Positions 17,000 to 25,344 of a stretch of DNA of 64,000 bases are shown here, in pieces. The notes under the pieces are model-generated. The model was not told the origin of the DNA. It saw nothing but the letters and a program-made list of their open reading frames with translations, and searched no databases. Each line of letters begins with the position of its first letter. The stretch's first letter is position 1. This DNA comes from JAVBME01 sp031552765 (GTDB lineage Bacteria; Bacillota; Negativicutes; Acidaminococcales; JAISLQ01): NCBI GenBank assembly GCA_031552765.1, contig JAVBME010000010.1:5183-69182 (forward strand), written 5' to 3'. A program made the position numbers and the translations under genes.

Positions 17000-17027
17000 A
17001 GTCTATGCTATCATTTAAACATAGACT
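17000..17027. promoter_or_regulatory. Inverted repeat just upstream of the AbgA-like gene
   Basis: AGTCTATG and CATAGACT (8-bp arms, 12-base spacer) end 19 bases before the ATG at 17046 and next to its GGAGGTG site. It could be a repressor site or a weak RNA hairpin that hides the ribosome-binding site. It is the only structured element I see in the 241-base divergent spacer 16805-17045. Confidence 0.35.
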
Positions 17028-17045
17028 AAATGGAGGTGTGCCACC

Positions 17046-18362
17046 ATGAGCAACCTGGACAAAGAAATAAACACCCTGGCCGATAAACTGAAAGAAATTA
17101 CCATAAAGAGGCGGCGCGACTTGCATAAACACGCCGAATCGGCCTGGACGGAATTCCGTACCGCCGCTTTCGTGGCGGATACCCTGACCGGGCTTGGCTA
17201 TCAGGTTATGGCCGGCGGCGAAGTCATTGAAGAAAGCGCCATGATGGGACTGCCGCCTGCCAAAGACCTGGAAGCGCACATGCAGCGGGCTATAGCCCAG
17301 GGCGCCGGCGCCAAATGGGTGGAAAAAATGAAAGGCGGCAAGACCGGCGTAGTAGGTATAATGAACTTTGCCAAACCCGGCCCCACAGTAGGCCTCCGCT
17401 TCGATATGGACTGCAACGACGCCAGCGAAACGTCCGACGCCAAACACCGGCCCAATATAGAAGGTTTTGCTTCGATAAATAAAGGCTGCATGCACGCCTG
17501 CGGCCATGATGGTCATACCGCCGTCGGCCTGGCTGTCGCCGAGATACTCGCCGGGCTTAAAGGCCAACTGGCCGGCACTGTAAAACTGGTCTTCCAGCCG
17601 GCGGAAGAAGGGGTGCGCGGGGCGCGCGCCATGGTAGAAAAAGGCATCGTGGACGACGTCGACTACATGCTGGGCGCTCATTTTGGCTTCAAAGCCGACA
17701 GCACCGGCTCCTATTGCTGCAATGTACGCGGCTTTCTTGCCACAAGTAAATTTGACGCCGACTTTACCGGCCTTTCCGCCCACGCCGGCGCGGCGCCGGA
17801 AGAAGGCAAAAACGCCCTGTTGGCGGCGGCCTGCGCTGCGCTCAACCTGCATGCCATTTCCCGCCACGGCAAGGGCGTATCTCGTATAAACGTAGGCGTT
17901 TTGAATGCCGGCAGCGGGCGCAACGTTTTACCGTCCAATGCCGTACTGAAGCTGGAAACGCGCGGCGGCGCCAGCGCAATCAACCAATATATGGCCGAAC
18001 AATCTGAACGCATAATAAAAGCGGCGGCCGACATGTATGACGTCAAGGTCGCCATCTCCGAAATGGGCGGCGCGGCCGGCGGCAACAACAGCCCTGAACT
18101 CTCCATGCGCCTGGCGGCCATAGCCGAGCGCCTCGGTATTTTCAACAAAATCATCCCGGACGTAGATTTTGGCGCCAGCGAAGACTATTCTTACTTTATG
18201 GAACGCGTACAGCAAAAAGGCGGTCAGGCCGCTTATGTCATGGTGGGCGCCAACCTGGCCGCGGGGCATCATGACACCCAGTTTGACTTTGACGAAGAAG
18301 CGCTCGGTTTGGCGACCAAGGTTATCGCCTCTTCCGCCGCCGACCTTTTGCAGGGAGAATAA
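17046..18362 (+). CDS. AbgA-like M20 amidohydrolase (aminobenzoyl-glutamate hydrolase type)
   Basis: 438 residues, equal to E. coli AbgA (436). The insert between the start and LRFDMDCNDASE, and the motifs HACGHDGHTAVGLAVAEIL, FQPAEEGVRGARAMVEKG and MLGAHFG, are those of the AbgA/AbgB branch of M20D enzymes. It should cleave an N-acyl amino acid such as p-aminobenzoyl-glutamate. GGAGGTG precedes the ATG. It is translationally close to the next carbamoylase-type gene (2-base gap). No AbgB partner is visible, so a single-subunit enzyme with another substrate is possible. Confidence 0.84.
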   Translation: MSNLDKEINTLADKLKEITIKRRRDLHKHAESAWTEFRTAAFVADTLTGLGYQVMAGGEVIEESAMMGLPPAKDLEAHMQRAIAQGAGAKWVEKMKGGKTGVVGIMNFAKPGPTVGLRFDMDCNDASETSDAKHRPNIEGFASINKGCMHACGHDGHTAVGLAVAEILAGLKGQLAGTVKLVFQPAEEGVRGARAMVEKGIVDDVDYMLGAHFGFKADSTGSYCCNVRGFLATSKFDADFTGLSAHAGAAPEEGKNALLAAACAALNLHAISRHGKGVSRINVGVLNAGSGRNVLPSNAVLKLETRGGASAINQYMAEQSERIIKAAADMYDVKVAISEMGGAAGGNNSPELSMRLAAIAERLGIFNKIIPDVDFGASEDYSYFMERVQQKGGQAAYVMVGANLAAGHHDTQFDFDEEALGLATKVIASSAADLLQGE

Positions 18363-18364
18363 GC

Positions 18365-19603
18365 ATGATAAACAAAGAGCGGCTGGCCAGGAACTTTTCT
18401 GCCATCATATCATTTTCCGCCCCGGGCGAAGGCGTTACCCGCCTAGCCTTCAGTGATGAAGACTGGGCCGCCCGTCAATTCATCCTGGATGAGATGACCA
18501 AAGCCGGCCTGTCTATAACCGTCGACCCGTTCGGCAATATCACAGGCAGGCGCAAAGGCTCATACCCTGATCTGCCAGCGGTCATGCTTGGTTCGCACAT
18601 AGACAGTGTCCCGGCCGGCGGTAATTTTGACGGCGTAGCCGGCATACTCACAGCACTGGAAGTGATACATGCCTTAGCGGAAGAAAAATTTCCCAACCAT
18701 CATCCTATTGAAATAACCCTTTTTATGGCGGAAGAGTCCAGCCGTTTTGGCGTAGCGACCCTTGGCAGCAAGGCTATGACCGGGCAGCTTTCCGCCGAAG
18801 AGTTGAAGAAAATAGCCGACAAGGACGGCAATACCCTCTATAGTGTGCTGACTGCGCGCGGTCTTAAACCAGACAACATCAAAAACGCTGTTTACAAAAA
18901 ACCGCTCAAGGCTTTTCTCGAGCTGCACATCGAACAAGGAAAAGTGCTGGAAACCACCGGCGATAAAATCGGCGTGGTAACAGGCATCGCCGCGCCTACC
19001 CGCCTGAAAGCGCTTATCCACGGCCACGCCGACCATTCCGGCGCTACGCCCATGAACATGAGAAAAGACGGCCTGGCAGCGGCCGCGCAAATCATCCTCC
19101 TGGTGGAAGACCTGGCGAAAAATATCGGCCAGTCCTGCGTCGGCACAGTCGGCGTAGTAAAAGCCCAACCTAACGTGATGAACGTCATACCAGGCGAAGT
19201 GGAGTTGGGCATAGACTTAAGGAGCATACATAAAGACGCCAAAACCACCCTGGCCGGCGAAGTAAAAGCGGTCATCGCCGATGTGGCCAAACAACGCGGC
19301 CTTGACATTGCCATAAGCGTCATCAGTGATGATGAGCCTGTAGTGTTGCCGGAAAGCATGACTGATTTTCTCTCTGACATATGCGACGACCTGAACATAA
19401 AACACATAAAGATGCCCAGCGGCGCCGGGCACGACGCTATGCACATGGCGATGCTTGCCTCTACCGGCATGCTCTTTATACCCTGCAAAGGCGGCATCAG
19501 CCACCACAAAGACGAATACGCCGACATGGACGACATAGTCCGCGGCGCTGAAGTCCTACTGCTGGCGGTTAAAAAACTGTCCATGCAGGAAACAAAACTA
19601 TAA
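18365..19603 (+). CDS. M20-family N-carbamoyl-amino-acid hydrolase / allantoate amidohydrolase
   Basis: 412 residues, paralogous to 9763-11019. Metal motifs: LGSHIDSVPAGGNFDGVAGI, MAEESSRFG and LELHIEQG; the late SGAGHDAMHMA segment is the usual C-terminal zinc histidine region. It would split a carbamoyl or ureido bond. Two bases after the AbgA-like gene, on the same strand, so they are co-transcribed; a strong terminator follows. The pair plus the divergent DcuC-PepT-like pair suggests a shared substrate pool. Confidence 0.87.
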   Translation: MINKERLARNFSAIISFSAPGEGVTRLAFSDEDWAARQFILDEMTKAGLSITVDPFGNITGRRKGSYPDLPAVMLGSHIDSVPAGGNFDGVAGILTALEVIHALAEEKFPNHHPIEITLFMAEESSRFGVATLGSKAMTGQLSAEELKKIADKDGNTLYSVLTARGLKPDNIKNAVYKKPLKAFLELHIEQGKVLETTGDKIGVVTGIAAPTRLKALIHGHADHSGATPMNMRKDGLAAAAQIILLVEDLAKNIGQSCVGTVGVVKAQPNVMNVIPGEVELGIDLRSIHKDAKTTLAGEVKAVIADVAKQRGLDIAISVISDDEPVVLPESMTDFLSDICDDLNIKHIKMPSGAGHDAMHMAMLASTGMLFIPCKGGISHHKDEYADMDDIVRGAEVLLLAVKKLSMQETKL

Positions 19604-19614
19604 CCTAATGCCGC

Positions 19615-19643
19615 AGCCCCACGCATTATAAATGCGCGGGGCT
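19615..19643 (+). terminator. Rho-independent terminator after the carbamoylase-type gene
   Basis: AGCCCCACGCAT and ATGCGCGGGGCT pair with one mismatch (A-C) around a 5-base loop, followed by GTTTTGC. Located 12 bases after the stop. Confidence 0.8.
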
Positions 19644-19657
19644 GTTTTGCATAGACT

Positions 19658-20113
19658 TTATATCACCGCATAACTCAGGCTGAGTATTACCAGACCTGCG
19701 ACAAGATTGCCGGCGACAATAGCGAGAAACGCTTTAGTCGTCTGTAATTCCAGCACGGAGGAAATAACCGCTCCTGACCAGATGCCTGTCCCCGGCAAAG
19801 GGATGGCGACAAAGATAAAAACGCCCCAGTAACCATATCTTTCCACGACCGTCGATTTTTGCATGGAACGGTCGATAAATTTTTCAAATATACGGCGGAC
19901 GCTTGGCAGGTTCTTCAGGCAGTGCATAAAAGGGCTCAAAAGTTTTATCACCAGCAGCGCCGGCAAAGTGGAAAAAACATAGCACAGCCAGAAGGTAGGC
20001 CACATCGGCATGCCAAAGCTCAAACCTACCGGTATTGCCCCTTTAAGCTCTATGAGCGGCAGCATAGACATAAACGCTACTGACAATACCTGCGCAATAG
20101 ATACATCCTGCAC
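19658..20113 (-). CDS. Small multidrug-export-like membrane protein (COG2426 type)
   Basis: 151 residues with four to five hydrophobic helices. The N-terminal half MLPLIELKGAIPVGLSFGMP and the later ERYGYWGVFIFVAIPLPGTGIWSGA match the conserved inner-membrane family labelled small multidrug export protein; the transport role was proposed from context and is poorly tested. The start is a GTG at 20113 with GAGGGG six bases upstream. It is a monocistronic gene converging on the carbamoylase terminator. Confidence 0.75.
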   Translation of the reverse strand: MQDVSIAQVLSVAFMSMLPLIELKGAIPVGLSFGMPMWPTFWLCYVFSTLPALLVIKLLSPFMHCLKNLPSVRRIFEKFIDRSMQKSTVVERYGYWGVFIFVAIPLPGTGIWSGAVISSVLELQTTKAFLAIVAGNLVAGLVILSLSYAVI

Positions 20114-20228
20114 AAAGAACCCCTCTTTCCTGTATCTTCAAAAATATTATAACGGTAAGCGACGCATTTAGCCAGCAGGAAAACAGCGTTATACAAGCCG
20201 TTTTTTATCACGGAGATAATGCGCTAAA

Positions 20229-20254
20229 TAAACTTCATGGACAAAATTCGATAA
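20229..20254 (+). promoter_or_regulatory. Candidate sigma-28 (flagellar) promoter for the chemoreceptor gene
   Basis: TAAA (20229-20232), 14 bases, then TTCGATAA (20247-20254), close to the TAAA-N15-GCCGATAA consensus used for late flagellar and chemotaxis genes. It lies about 80 bases upstream of the GTG start at 20336. The first two bases of the -10 are off consensus. Confidence 0.4.
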
Positions 20255-20335
20255 TAGCGATAAGATATTAACAAGTATTATTTTTATACGATATATATTA
20301 TACGGACACTCGTACAATCAAAGGAGCGAAAACAC

Positions 20336-22084
20336 GTGTTTAAAAGCATCAAAACAAAAATGATGGTATTTTTTCCGGTACTTATTGTTGTAAGCGGTCT
20401 TATTTTAAGTTTTTTCATTAAAATAAGCTATGAACATCTTCTCATTGACGTCCTCGGCAAAAGGACGTTGACAGTTGCTGAAAGGGCGATAGAGCATATT
20501 GACGGCGACGCCTTTAAAAAAGTAATGGAGCGCGCTCTAAAAGCCACCGGCAATGATGCCATAAAAGAAGACATTCTGCAAATGCCTGAATATGAAAAAA
20601 TACGGGAAAGCCTGTTGCAATTAAAAGACATGTCCGGCGTAAAGTTTATTTTTACCATGGCGCAAGTCCCAGGCGGCAAAGGTTTTATCTATGTTATTGA
20701 CGGCAACCCGACCGACAGTGAAGATTTTTCCTCCCCCGGCGATGAAGAAGCGGAAGACGTAGGAGCTGCCCACGCCTATGCTGAAAAAAAAGCCGTCACC
20801 GGTGAACTTATCGTGGATGACAAATGGGGCGCTTCTGTGGCGGCTTATATACCCATCAAGGATAAATCCGGCGCTATAGTCGGCGTAGTCGGCGTCGACT
20901 ATGACGCCACAGATATACACACCACCATGAAGGGCATAGAAAGAAAAATAATAGCAGTCGTAGCAGGCATCCTTATCTTGGCCGTCCTCTTGAGCTTCCT
21001 CTTTGCCCAAAGGATCGTCAAGCCCCTCCTGGCCTTTGTCGCACACGTCGATACCGTGGCGCAAGGTGATTTCACAAGAAGCATACAAGTAAGCGACCAG
21101 GGTGAAATCGGGCACCTTAGCACCGCTTTCAACGGCATGACGGAAAACCTCCGGATTCTGGTAAATAAAATCTCCGGCTTTTCTAACAACCTTATCGAAT
21201 CCGTACAGCAGTCGATAACCACTACAGATGAAAATGCCCGCGCCGCTAATATGATAGCGGAATCCACCTCCGGCCTGGCTAAAGGTTCGCACGAACAGCT
21301 GCAAACGGTAGAAACCGCACTTCATATAGTAGAAGAGATAGACGGCATAATCGTAAGGGTCGAGGAAAACGCCAAAAACGCTACGGAAATCGCCAAAGAA
21401 ACGGTCTCCTCCGCTCAGGATGGCTCTAAAGCGGTAGAAACAGCAATGGACCAGATGAGTAATATCGAAAAGAGCGTCAGCAGTTCTTCCCAGGTAGTAA
21501 GCCGCCTGGGCGAACGCTCCAAAGAAATCGGACAAATCATCCAGGTCATAGCCGGTATCGCTGACCAGACAAATCTTTTGGCGCTGAACGCCGCCATCGA
21601 AGCTGCGCGCGCCGGAGAGCAGGGCCGCGGTTTTGCCGTAGTCGCCGAAGAGGTAAGAAAACTGGCCGAGCAGTCGCAGACCTCCGCCACCCAGATCGCC
21701 GGTCTGATAAAGCACATACAGTCCGAGACGGACGAAGCGGTAATCAGCATGCAGGCCGGCAACCGTGAAGTAAGCGTCGGTATAGAGGTCGTCAATGATG
21801 CCGGCAAACGCTTCCAGGACATTGTTACCATGATCAACCGCGTAGCAGAGCAGGTAAACGGCATTTCGCAATTTATCAGCGACGTATCGGTCGGCAGCGA
21901 CAAGATAATTGCCGCCGTCAAGAACATAGAAACAGTGGGGCGCAAAAGCGTCGACGAAACAGCCAATGTATCGGCCGCCGCCCAACAGCAATCCGCCTCT
22001 ACTCAAGAACTGGCCGCACTCAGCCACAGCTTGTCGCGCATGGCGGAAGAAATGAAAGCCGCTATAAACCAATTCCGAGTATGA
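20336..22084 (+). CDS. Methyl-accepting chemotaxis protein with Cache-like sensor
   Basis: 582 residues. A membrane helix (about 10-30), a periplasmic Cache-like domain (about 35-195, with FIFTMAQVPGGKGFIYVIDGNP and GVVGVDYDAT), a second helix (about 205-225), a HAMP domain and a cytoplasmic signalling domain. The receptor tip GIADQTNLLALNAAIEAARAGEQGRGFAVVAEE is intact (written here in two overlapping stretches would exceed need) and contacts CheA/CheW. The start is GTG with AAAGGAG upstream. It should sense an outside ligand and steer flagellar rotation. The 222-base upstream spacer contains a possible sigma-28 promoter. A strong terminator follows. Confidence 0.93.
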   Translation: MFKSIKTKMMVFFPVLIVVSGLILSFFIKISYEHLLIDVLGKRTLTVAERAIEHIDGDAFKKVMERALKATGNDAIKEDILQMPEYEKIRESLLQLKDMSGVKFIFTMAQVPGGKGFIYVIDGNPTDSEDFSSPGDEEAEDVGAAHAYAEKKAVTGELIVDDKWGASVAAYIPIKDKSGAIVGVVGVDYDATDIHTTMKGIERKIIAVVAGILILAVLLSFLFAQRIVKPLLAFVAHVDTVAQGDFTRSIQVSDQGEIGHLSTAFNGMTENLRILVNKISGFSNNLIESVQQSITTTDENARAANMIAESTSGLAKGSHEQLQTVETALHIVEEIDGIIVRVEENAKNATEIAKETVSSAQDGSKAVETAMDQMSNIEKSVSSSSQVVSRLGERSKEIGQIIQVIAGIADQTNLLALNAAIEAARAGEQGRGFAVVAEEVRKLAEQSQTSATQIAGLIKHIQSETDEAVISMQAGNREVSVGIEVVNDAGKRFQDIVTMINRVAEQVNGISQFISDVSVGSDKIIAAVKNIETVGRKSVDETANVSAAAQQQSASTQELAALSHSLSRMAEEMKAAINQFRV

Positions 22085-22090
22085 TAAAAA

Positions 22091-22118
22091 AAGCCCTCTG
22101 AGCGTGCTCAGAGGGCTT
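22091..22118 (+). terminator. Rho-independent terminator after the chemoreceptor gene
   Basis: AAGCCCTCTGAGC-GT-GCTCAGAGGGCTT, a 13-bp perfect inverted repeat followed by TTTTGGG, 6 bases after the stop. It also lies 15 bases beyond the end of the convergent gene. Confidence 0.92.
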
Positions 22119-22132
22119 TTTGGGCGGATAAA

Positions 22133-22558
22133 TCAAATATTCACGTCAATAAGGGCGGATACGCCTACGCCTTGTACACGGTTGAACTTCAGCGGGTTCA
22201 TACTGTCGCTCGGTATAAGCGCGCGGACGCGCACACTGCCTAAAAGACGCCCTTCCAACTGCAGCACCGCCTCGGTACGGTCTACCAGAGCCTTGCTGCC
22301 TGTTACCTGCACGGCGCCTATCTGCTTACCGTCGCCAATGCTGATGATAGGCACTACCTTAGTAGCATAGTCATTGCCGGCGCCTTTTTGCAGTGTGATT
22401 TTATTGATGAAGCTGTTTATCTCGCCGCCGAACATCTTTACTACAGCCCCAATGCCGCCGACCTTAAAAATGTCGCCCAATACACTGGCCTGGCTTACCG
22501 CCGGGACGGCACAAAGCAAAACAAGCGCAATAACCGCAGTCAAACAACTTTTTTTCAT
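22133..22558 (-). CDS. Exported protein of unknown function
   Basis: 141 residues. A clear Sec signal peptide (LTAVIALVLLCAVPAVSQA, cleaved near residue 24) is followed by a Gly/Val-rich soluble domain with GGIGAVVKMFGGEINSFINK and several beta-strand-like segments (VVPIISIGDGKQIGAVQVTG). GGAGGGG precedes the ATG. I do not recognise the family with certainty; the form suggests a small periplasmic or envelope protein. It is divergent from crcB with a 163-base spacer. Confidence 0.6.
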   Translation of the reverse strand: MKKSCLTAVIALVLLCAVPAVSQASVLGDIFKVGGIGAVVKMFGGEINSFINKITLQKGAGNDYATKVVPIISIGDGKQIGAVQVTGSKALVDRTEAVLQLEGRLLGSVRVRALIPSDSMNPLKFNRVQGVGVSALIDVNI

Positions 22559-22640
22559 ATAATTACCCCTCCTTTATTGTTTCTTTCGACACACTCCGAG
22601 CCATTACCTGTTTGACAATAAAGAAAACAACTAGCGAGTT

Positions 22641-22657
22641 TACTATAAAATATAGTA
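22641..22657. promoter_or_regulatory. 17-bp palindrome in the crcB upstream region
   Basis: TACTATA-AAA-TATAGTA, followed immediately by a TATAAT hexamer (22656-22661) that could be the -10 of crcB. The palindrome would overlap the promoter core and could be an operator, or it may simply be an AT-rich coincidence. Confidence 0.3.
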
Positions 22658-22721
22658 TAATTTTTTCTGTAAAAAACCTTTACGGCTGTTCTTTTCTATA
22701 ATATAGCGCAGAGGTGCTCAT

Positions 22722-23096
22722 ATGGAAAAAATAATTTTTGTTGCTTTAGGCGGTGCAGCGGGCGCCGTAGCGCGCTATTTGACTTCCCTTTGGTTTTTGG
22801 GGCGCTTTGGCGCTGTTTTTCCTTTCGCTACGCTTTGCGTAAACATTGCCGGCTGCCTGCTCATCGGCTTTGTCATGACCCTTGCAACGGAAAAGATGAC
22901 GTTGCCTGAATACTGGCGCTTCCTGGCGGTCATCGGTTTTGCCGGCGGCCTTACTACCTTTTCTGCCTATAGCTATGAAACATGGCTGCTTTTGCAAAAC
23001 GCCAAAATAATACCCGCCCTGGCCAATGTAGTATTGAATGTAACGTTAGGCTTCGCCGCCACGGCACTGGGAGCTTTCGCCGCAAGAAGCATCTGA
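22722..23096 (+). CDS. crcB: CrcB/FluC fluoride channel
   Basis: 124 residues, four transmembrane helices, the standard size of a Fluc subunit. GGAAGAVARYL at the N-terminus, then FPFATLCVNIAGCLLIGF and GFAGGLTTFSAYSYE, carry the conserved Asn, Thr-Thr-Phe and pore residues of the family. It forms dual-topology dimers that expel fluoride. No fluoride riboswitch is recognisable upstream. It is followed after 18 bases by yeiH-type gene, probably in the same transcript. Confidence 0.93.
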   Translation: MEKIIFVALGGAAGAVARYLTSLWFLGRFGAVFPFATLCVNIAGCLLIGFVMTLATEKMTLPEYWRFLAVIGFAGGLTTFSAYSYETWLLLQNAKIIPALANVVLNVTLGFAATALGAFAARSI

Positions 23097-23114
23097 CTTT
23101 TAGGAGGAATAACA

Positions 23115-24083
23115 TTGCTGAAAATAAAAACCCTGCTGCCAGGTATTATGCTGGCAGCCCTTTTGGCCTTTCCCGCCACCATCCTTGGCAAATACCTGCC
23201 GCTTGTCGGCGCGCCCGTCATCGGCATCCTCTTAGGCATGCTCTTGGCCGGGATACAACGTCCGGACAAATTAAACGACGGTATAAAATTTACCGCAAAA
23301 ATAATCCTGCAATACTCCATAATACTCTTAGGCTTTGAAATGAACTTTTTCAACGTCCTCAAAGCCGGCCGGGAATCACTCGTCATCATGGCGTTTACCT
23401 TGAGCGCCGCTTTCTTAACCGCCTATATCGCCAGCAAAGCCCTAAAAGTCCCCGCCAAGGCCGCCACGCTCATCGGCGTCGGCACTGCCATTTGCGGCGG
23501 TTCGGCCATAGCAGCGACCGCGCCGGTCATAAAAGCCGACGAAAAAGAAGTAGCGCATGCCATATCCACCATATTTTTCTTCAATATCATCGCCGCTTTT
23601 CTCTTTCCTTTTCTCGGCCACCTCATGCAGATGGACGATATCCATTTCGGCCTATGGGCCGGTACAGCCATAAACGATACCTCTTCGGTCGTAGCCGCCG
23701 GCTATTCTTACAGTGACGAAGCCGGCAGGCTTGCAGTAATAGTAAAGCTGGCCAGGACGCTCATGATCATCCCCATCACCCTTTTCCTCGCTTTTTTTAC
23801 TGCCAAGCAGAACGCCGGCAACAATTATAGCATAAAAAAAATATTCCCCTGGTTTATCGTCGGTTTTCTTCTCACTGCCTTGTTCCACACTTTCCAGCCC
23901 TTGCCGTCTATAGATAAAGCATTGGTCCAGTGCGGTAAATACATGATAGTGATGGCGATGGCCGCCATAGGCCTCAACACTAACCTGCCGGAACTGATAA
24001 GAAATAGCGGTCGCTCACTCCTCCTCGGTTTTTCCTGCTGGGTCGTCCTGTCTATCGTCGCCTTGCTTTGCCTCAATATGTAA
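23115..24083 (+). CDS. YeiH-family membrane transporter (putative sulfate/anion exporter)
   Basis: 322 residues, about ten helices. PLVGAPVIGILLGMLLAG, IILLGFEMNFFNVL and GVGTAICGGSAIAATAPVI are the conserved segments of the UPF0324/YeiH family (Cons_hypoth698). The role as a sulfate or sulfonate exporter is a prediction for the family. The start is a TTG at 23115 with AGGAGG seven bases upstream. The 18-base distance to crcB suggests co-transcription. Confidence 0.82.
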   Translation: MLKIKTLLPGIMLAALLAFPATILGKYLPLVGAPVIGILLGMLLAGIQRPDKLNDGIKFTAKIILQYSIILLGFEMNFFNVLKAGRESLVIMAFTLSAAFLTAYIASKALKVPAKAATLIGVGTAICGGSAIAATAPVIKADEKEVAHAISTIFFFNIIAAFLFPFLGHLMQMDDIHFGLWAGTAINDTSSVVAAGYSYSDEAGRLAVIVKLARTLMIIPITLFLAFFTAKQNAGNNYSIKKIFPWFIVGFLLTALFHTFQPLPSIDKALVQCGKYMIVMAMAAIGLNTNLPELIRNSGRSLLLGFSCWVVLSIVALLCLNM

Positions 24084-24131
24084 AAATCCCTCCAACCCTC
24101 CACCACAAACCGGTAATAGTATCGGAAAACT

Positions 24132-24245
24132 ATGAAAATAGACGAAGATATAAAACTCTTTCTCGACGCCCTGGGTAAAGATGACGAACTGGTCGGCGAG
24201 CGATTGCAAGTCTTATCCAGGATATTAAAAGAAATGGGTTATTGA
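24132..24245 (+). CDS. Possible 37-residue small protein
   Basis: ATG at 24132 to TGA at 24245 encodes a charged helical peptide (begins MKIDEDIKLFLDALGKDDEL, ends ILKEMGY). It lies between the YeiH gene (48 bases after its stop) and a strong terminator 16 bases downstream, which would make it the last gene of the crcB-yeiH transcript. The ribosome-binding site is poor (CGGAAAA). Codon use looks like its neighbours. Homology is unknown to me. Confidence 0.4.
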   Translation: MKIDEDIKLFLDALGKDDELVGERLQVLSRILKEMGY

Positions 24246-24260
24246 TGCCGCAAAATGAAA

Positions 24261-24282
24261 CTGCCGCCCGGCCGGGCGGCAG
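24261..24282 (+). terminator. Rho-independent terminator ending the crcB-yeiH unit
   Basis: CTGCCGCCCGG directly followed by CCGGGCGGCAG (11-bp arms; the real loop will take a few central pairs), then TTCTTCTTTGTTTT. Lies between convergent genes. Confidence 0.85.
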
Positions 24283-24303
24283 TTCTTCTTTGTTTTCAAG
24301 CGG

Positions 24304-25221
24304 TCAGAATATACTAAGGTCAAATTCCCTGGATAATTCCTGCAACAGCTTCTTGCCGGCAACACTAGTGCCTTTTTTATTCAAAGACGGGCCATACACG
24401 CCAATGCCAAACCTGCCGGGGACGACCGACAAAATACCGCCACCCACCCCGCTTTTGGAAGGCAGGCCAACATTGACGGCGAATTCGCCGGATTCGTCAT
24501 ACATGCCGCACAAAGTCATAGTAGCTTTGACCGTCCTGGCTGTTTCCGCCCCAAATAGCTTTTCCCCTGCCGGCGTCCGGCCGTTTTGCGCCAGCACCAG
24601 GCCCATATTGGCTAAATCTTTCACCGTCACAGATAAAGAACATATCTTGAAATACACATCCAGCAGTTCTTCTATATCCTCGTCTTTGATGATAAGTGAA
24701 CTTTTCATAAAGTAGGCCAATGCCCGGTTGCGCGAGCCGGTCTTTTTCTCCGACAGGTAAACGCCCTCAGCCACCTCGATATCGCTATTGCCGGACATCT
24801 TGCGGACAAATTCCCGTACGCGCACAAACTTATCCTCAGGGTCAGCGCCTTTAATAAGGGTTATACAGGCGATAGCGCCGGCGTTGATAAAAGGGTTCAG
24901 CGGCCGGTGCTTATTCTTTGTCTCTAAGTTGACGATGGAATTAAAACCGTCGCTGGTTGGCTCAAAACTGACTTTTTTGCCAACTTCACTCTTTCCGGCA
25001 TCTAAGAGACAGCAAATAAAAATAGCTACCTTGGCGATACTCTGGATGGTAAACTTCTGGCTATAGTCGCCCGCCTGGCATTGATTGCCCTCTTTGTCCA
25101 GCACGCAAACGGCAAGCTGCTCTTTATCCGCCTTCCCAAGCTCCGGTATATAGCTGGCCACTTCGCCCTTTTTGGTATAAGGCCGGCATTTTGCAACAAG
25201 ATCTTCTATTTTCTTCTGCAT
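24304..25221 (-). CDS. glsA: Glutaminase (beta-lactamase-fold, GlsA type)
   Basis: 305 residues, the usual size. The Ser-x-x-Lys catalytic motif is in FTIQSIAKV (about residues 62-70), and other family landmarks are EPTSDGFNS, PLNPFINAGAIA and KSGVGGGILSVVPG. It converts glutamine to glutamate and ammonia in the cytoplasm, a likely supply step for glutamate fermentation or for acid protection. A longer frame reaches 25293, but GGGAG lies four bases before the ATG at 25221 and homologues start there. Monocistronic, converging on the crcB-yeiH terminator. Confidence 0.93.
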   Translation of the reverse strand: MQKKIEDLVAKCRPYTKKGEVASYIPELGKADKEQLAVCVLDKEGNQCQAGDYSQKFTIQSIAKVAIFICCLLDAGKSEVGKKVSFEPTSDGFNSIVNLETKNKHRPLNPFINAGAIACITLIKGADPEDKFVRVREFVRKMSGNSDIEVAEGVYLSEKKTGSRNRALAYFMKSSLIIKDEDIEELLDVYFKICSLSVTVKDLANMGLVLAQNGRTPAGEKLFGAETARTVKATMTLCGMYDESGEFAVNVGLPSKSGVGGGILSVVPGRFGIGVYGPSLNKKGTSVAGKKLLQELSREFDLSIF

Positions 25222-25344
25222 AAAACTCCCTGTCCCCCACATAATTTCTAAAAAACAAATTCGCCGCCAAAAGCATTTTTCCTTTTTACGCAAAAAAACA
25301 GACCGCCCAGTTAATTTTTAAAGGCGGCCTGTTTGTATCATAAC

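Noticed and set aside
20621..22072. 483-codon open frame opposite the chemoreceptor
   Set aside because: Shadow of the receptor gene; the sense strand has full domain structure, ribosome-binding site and terminator.
22559..22721. Fluoride riboswitch upstream of crcB
   Set aside because: The expected fluoride aptamer core could not be found in the 163-base spacer.
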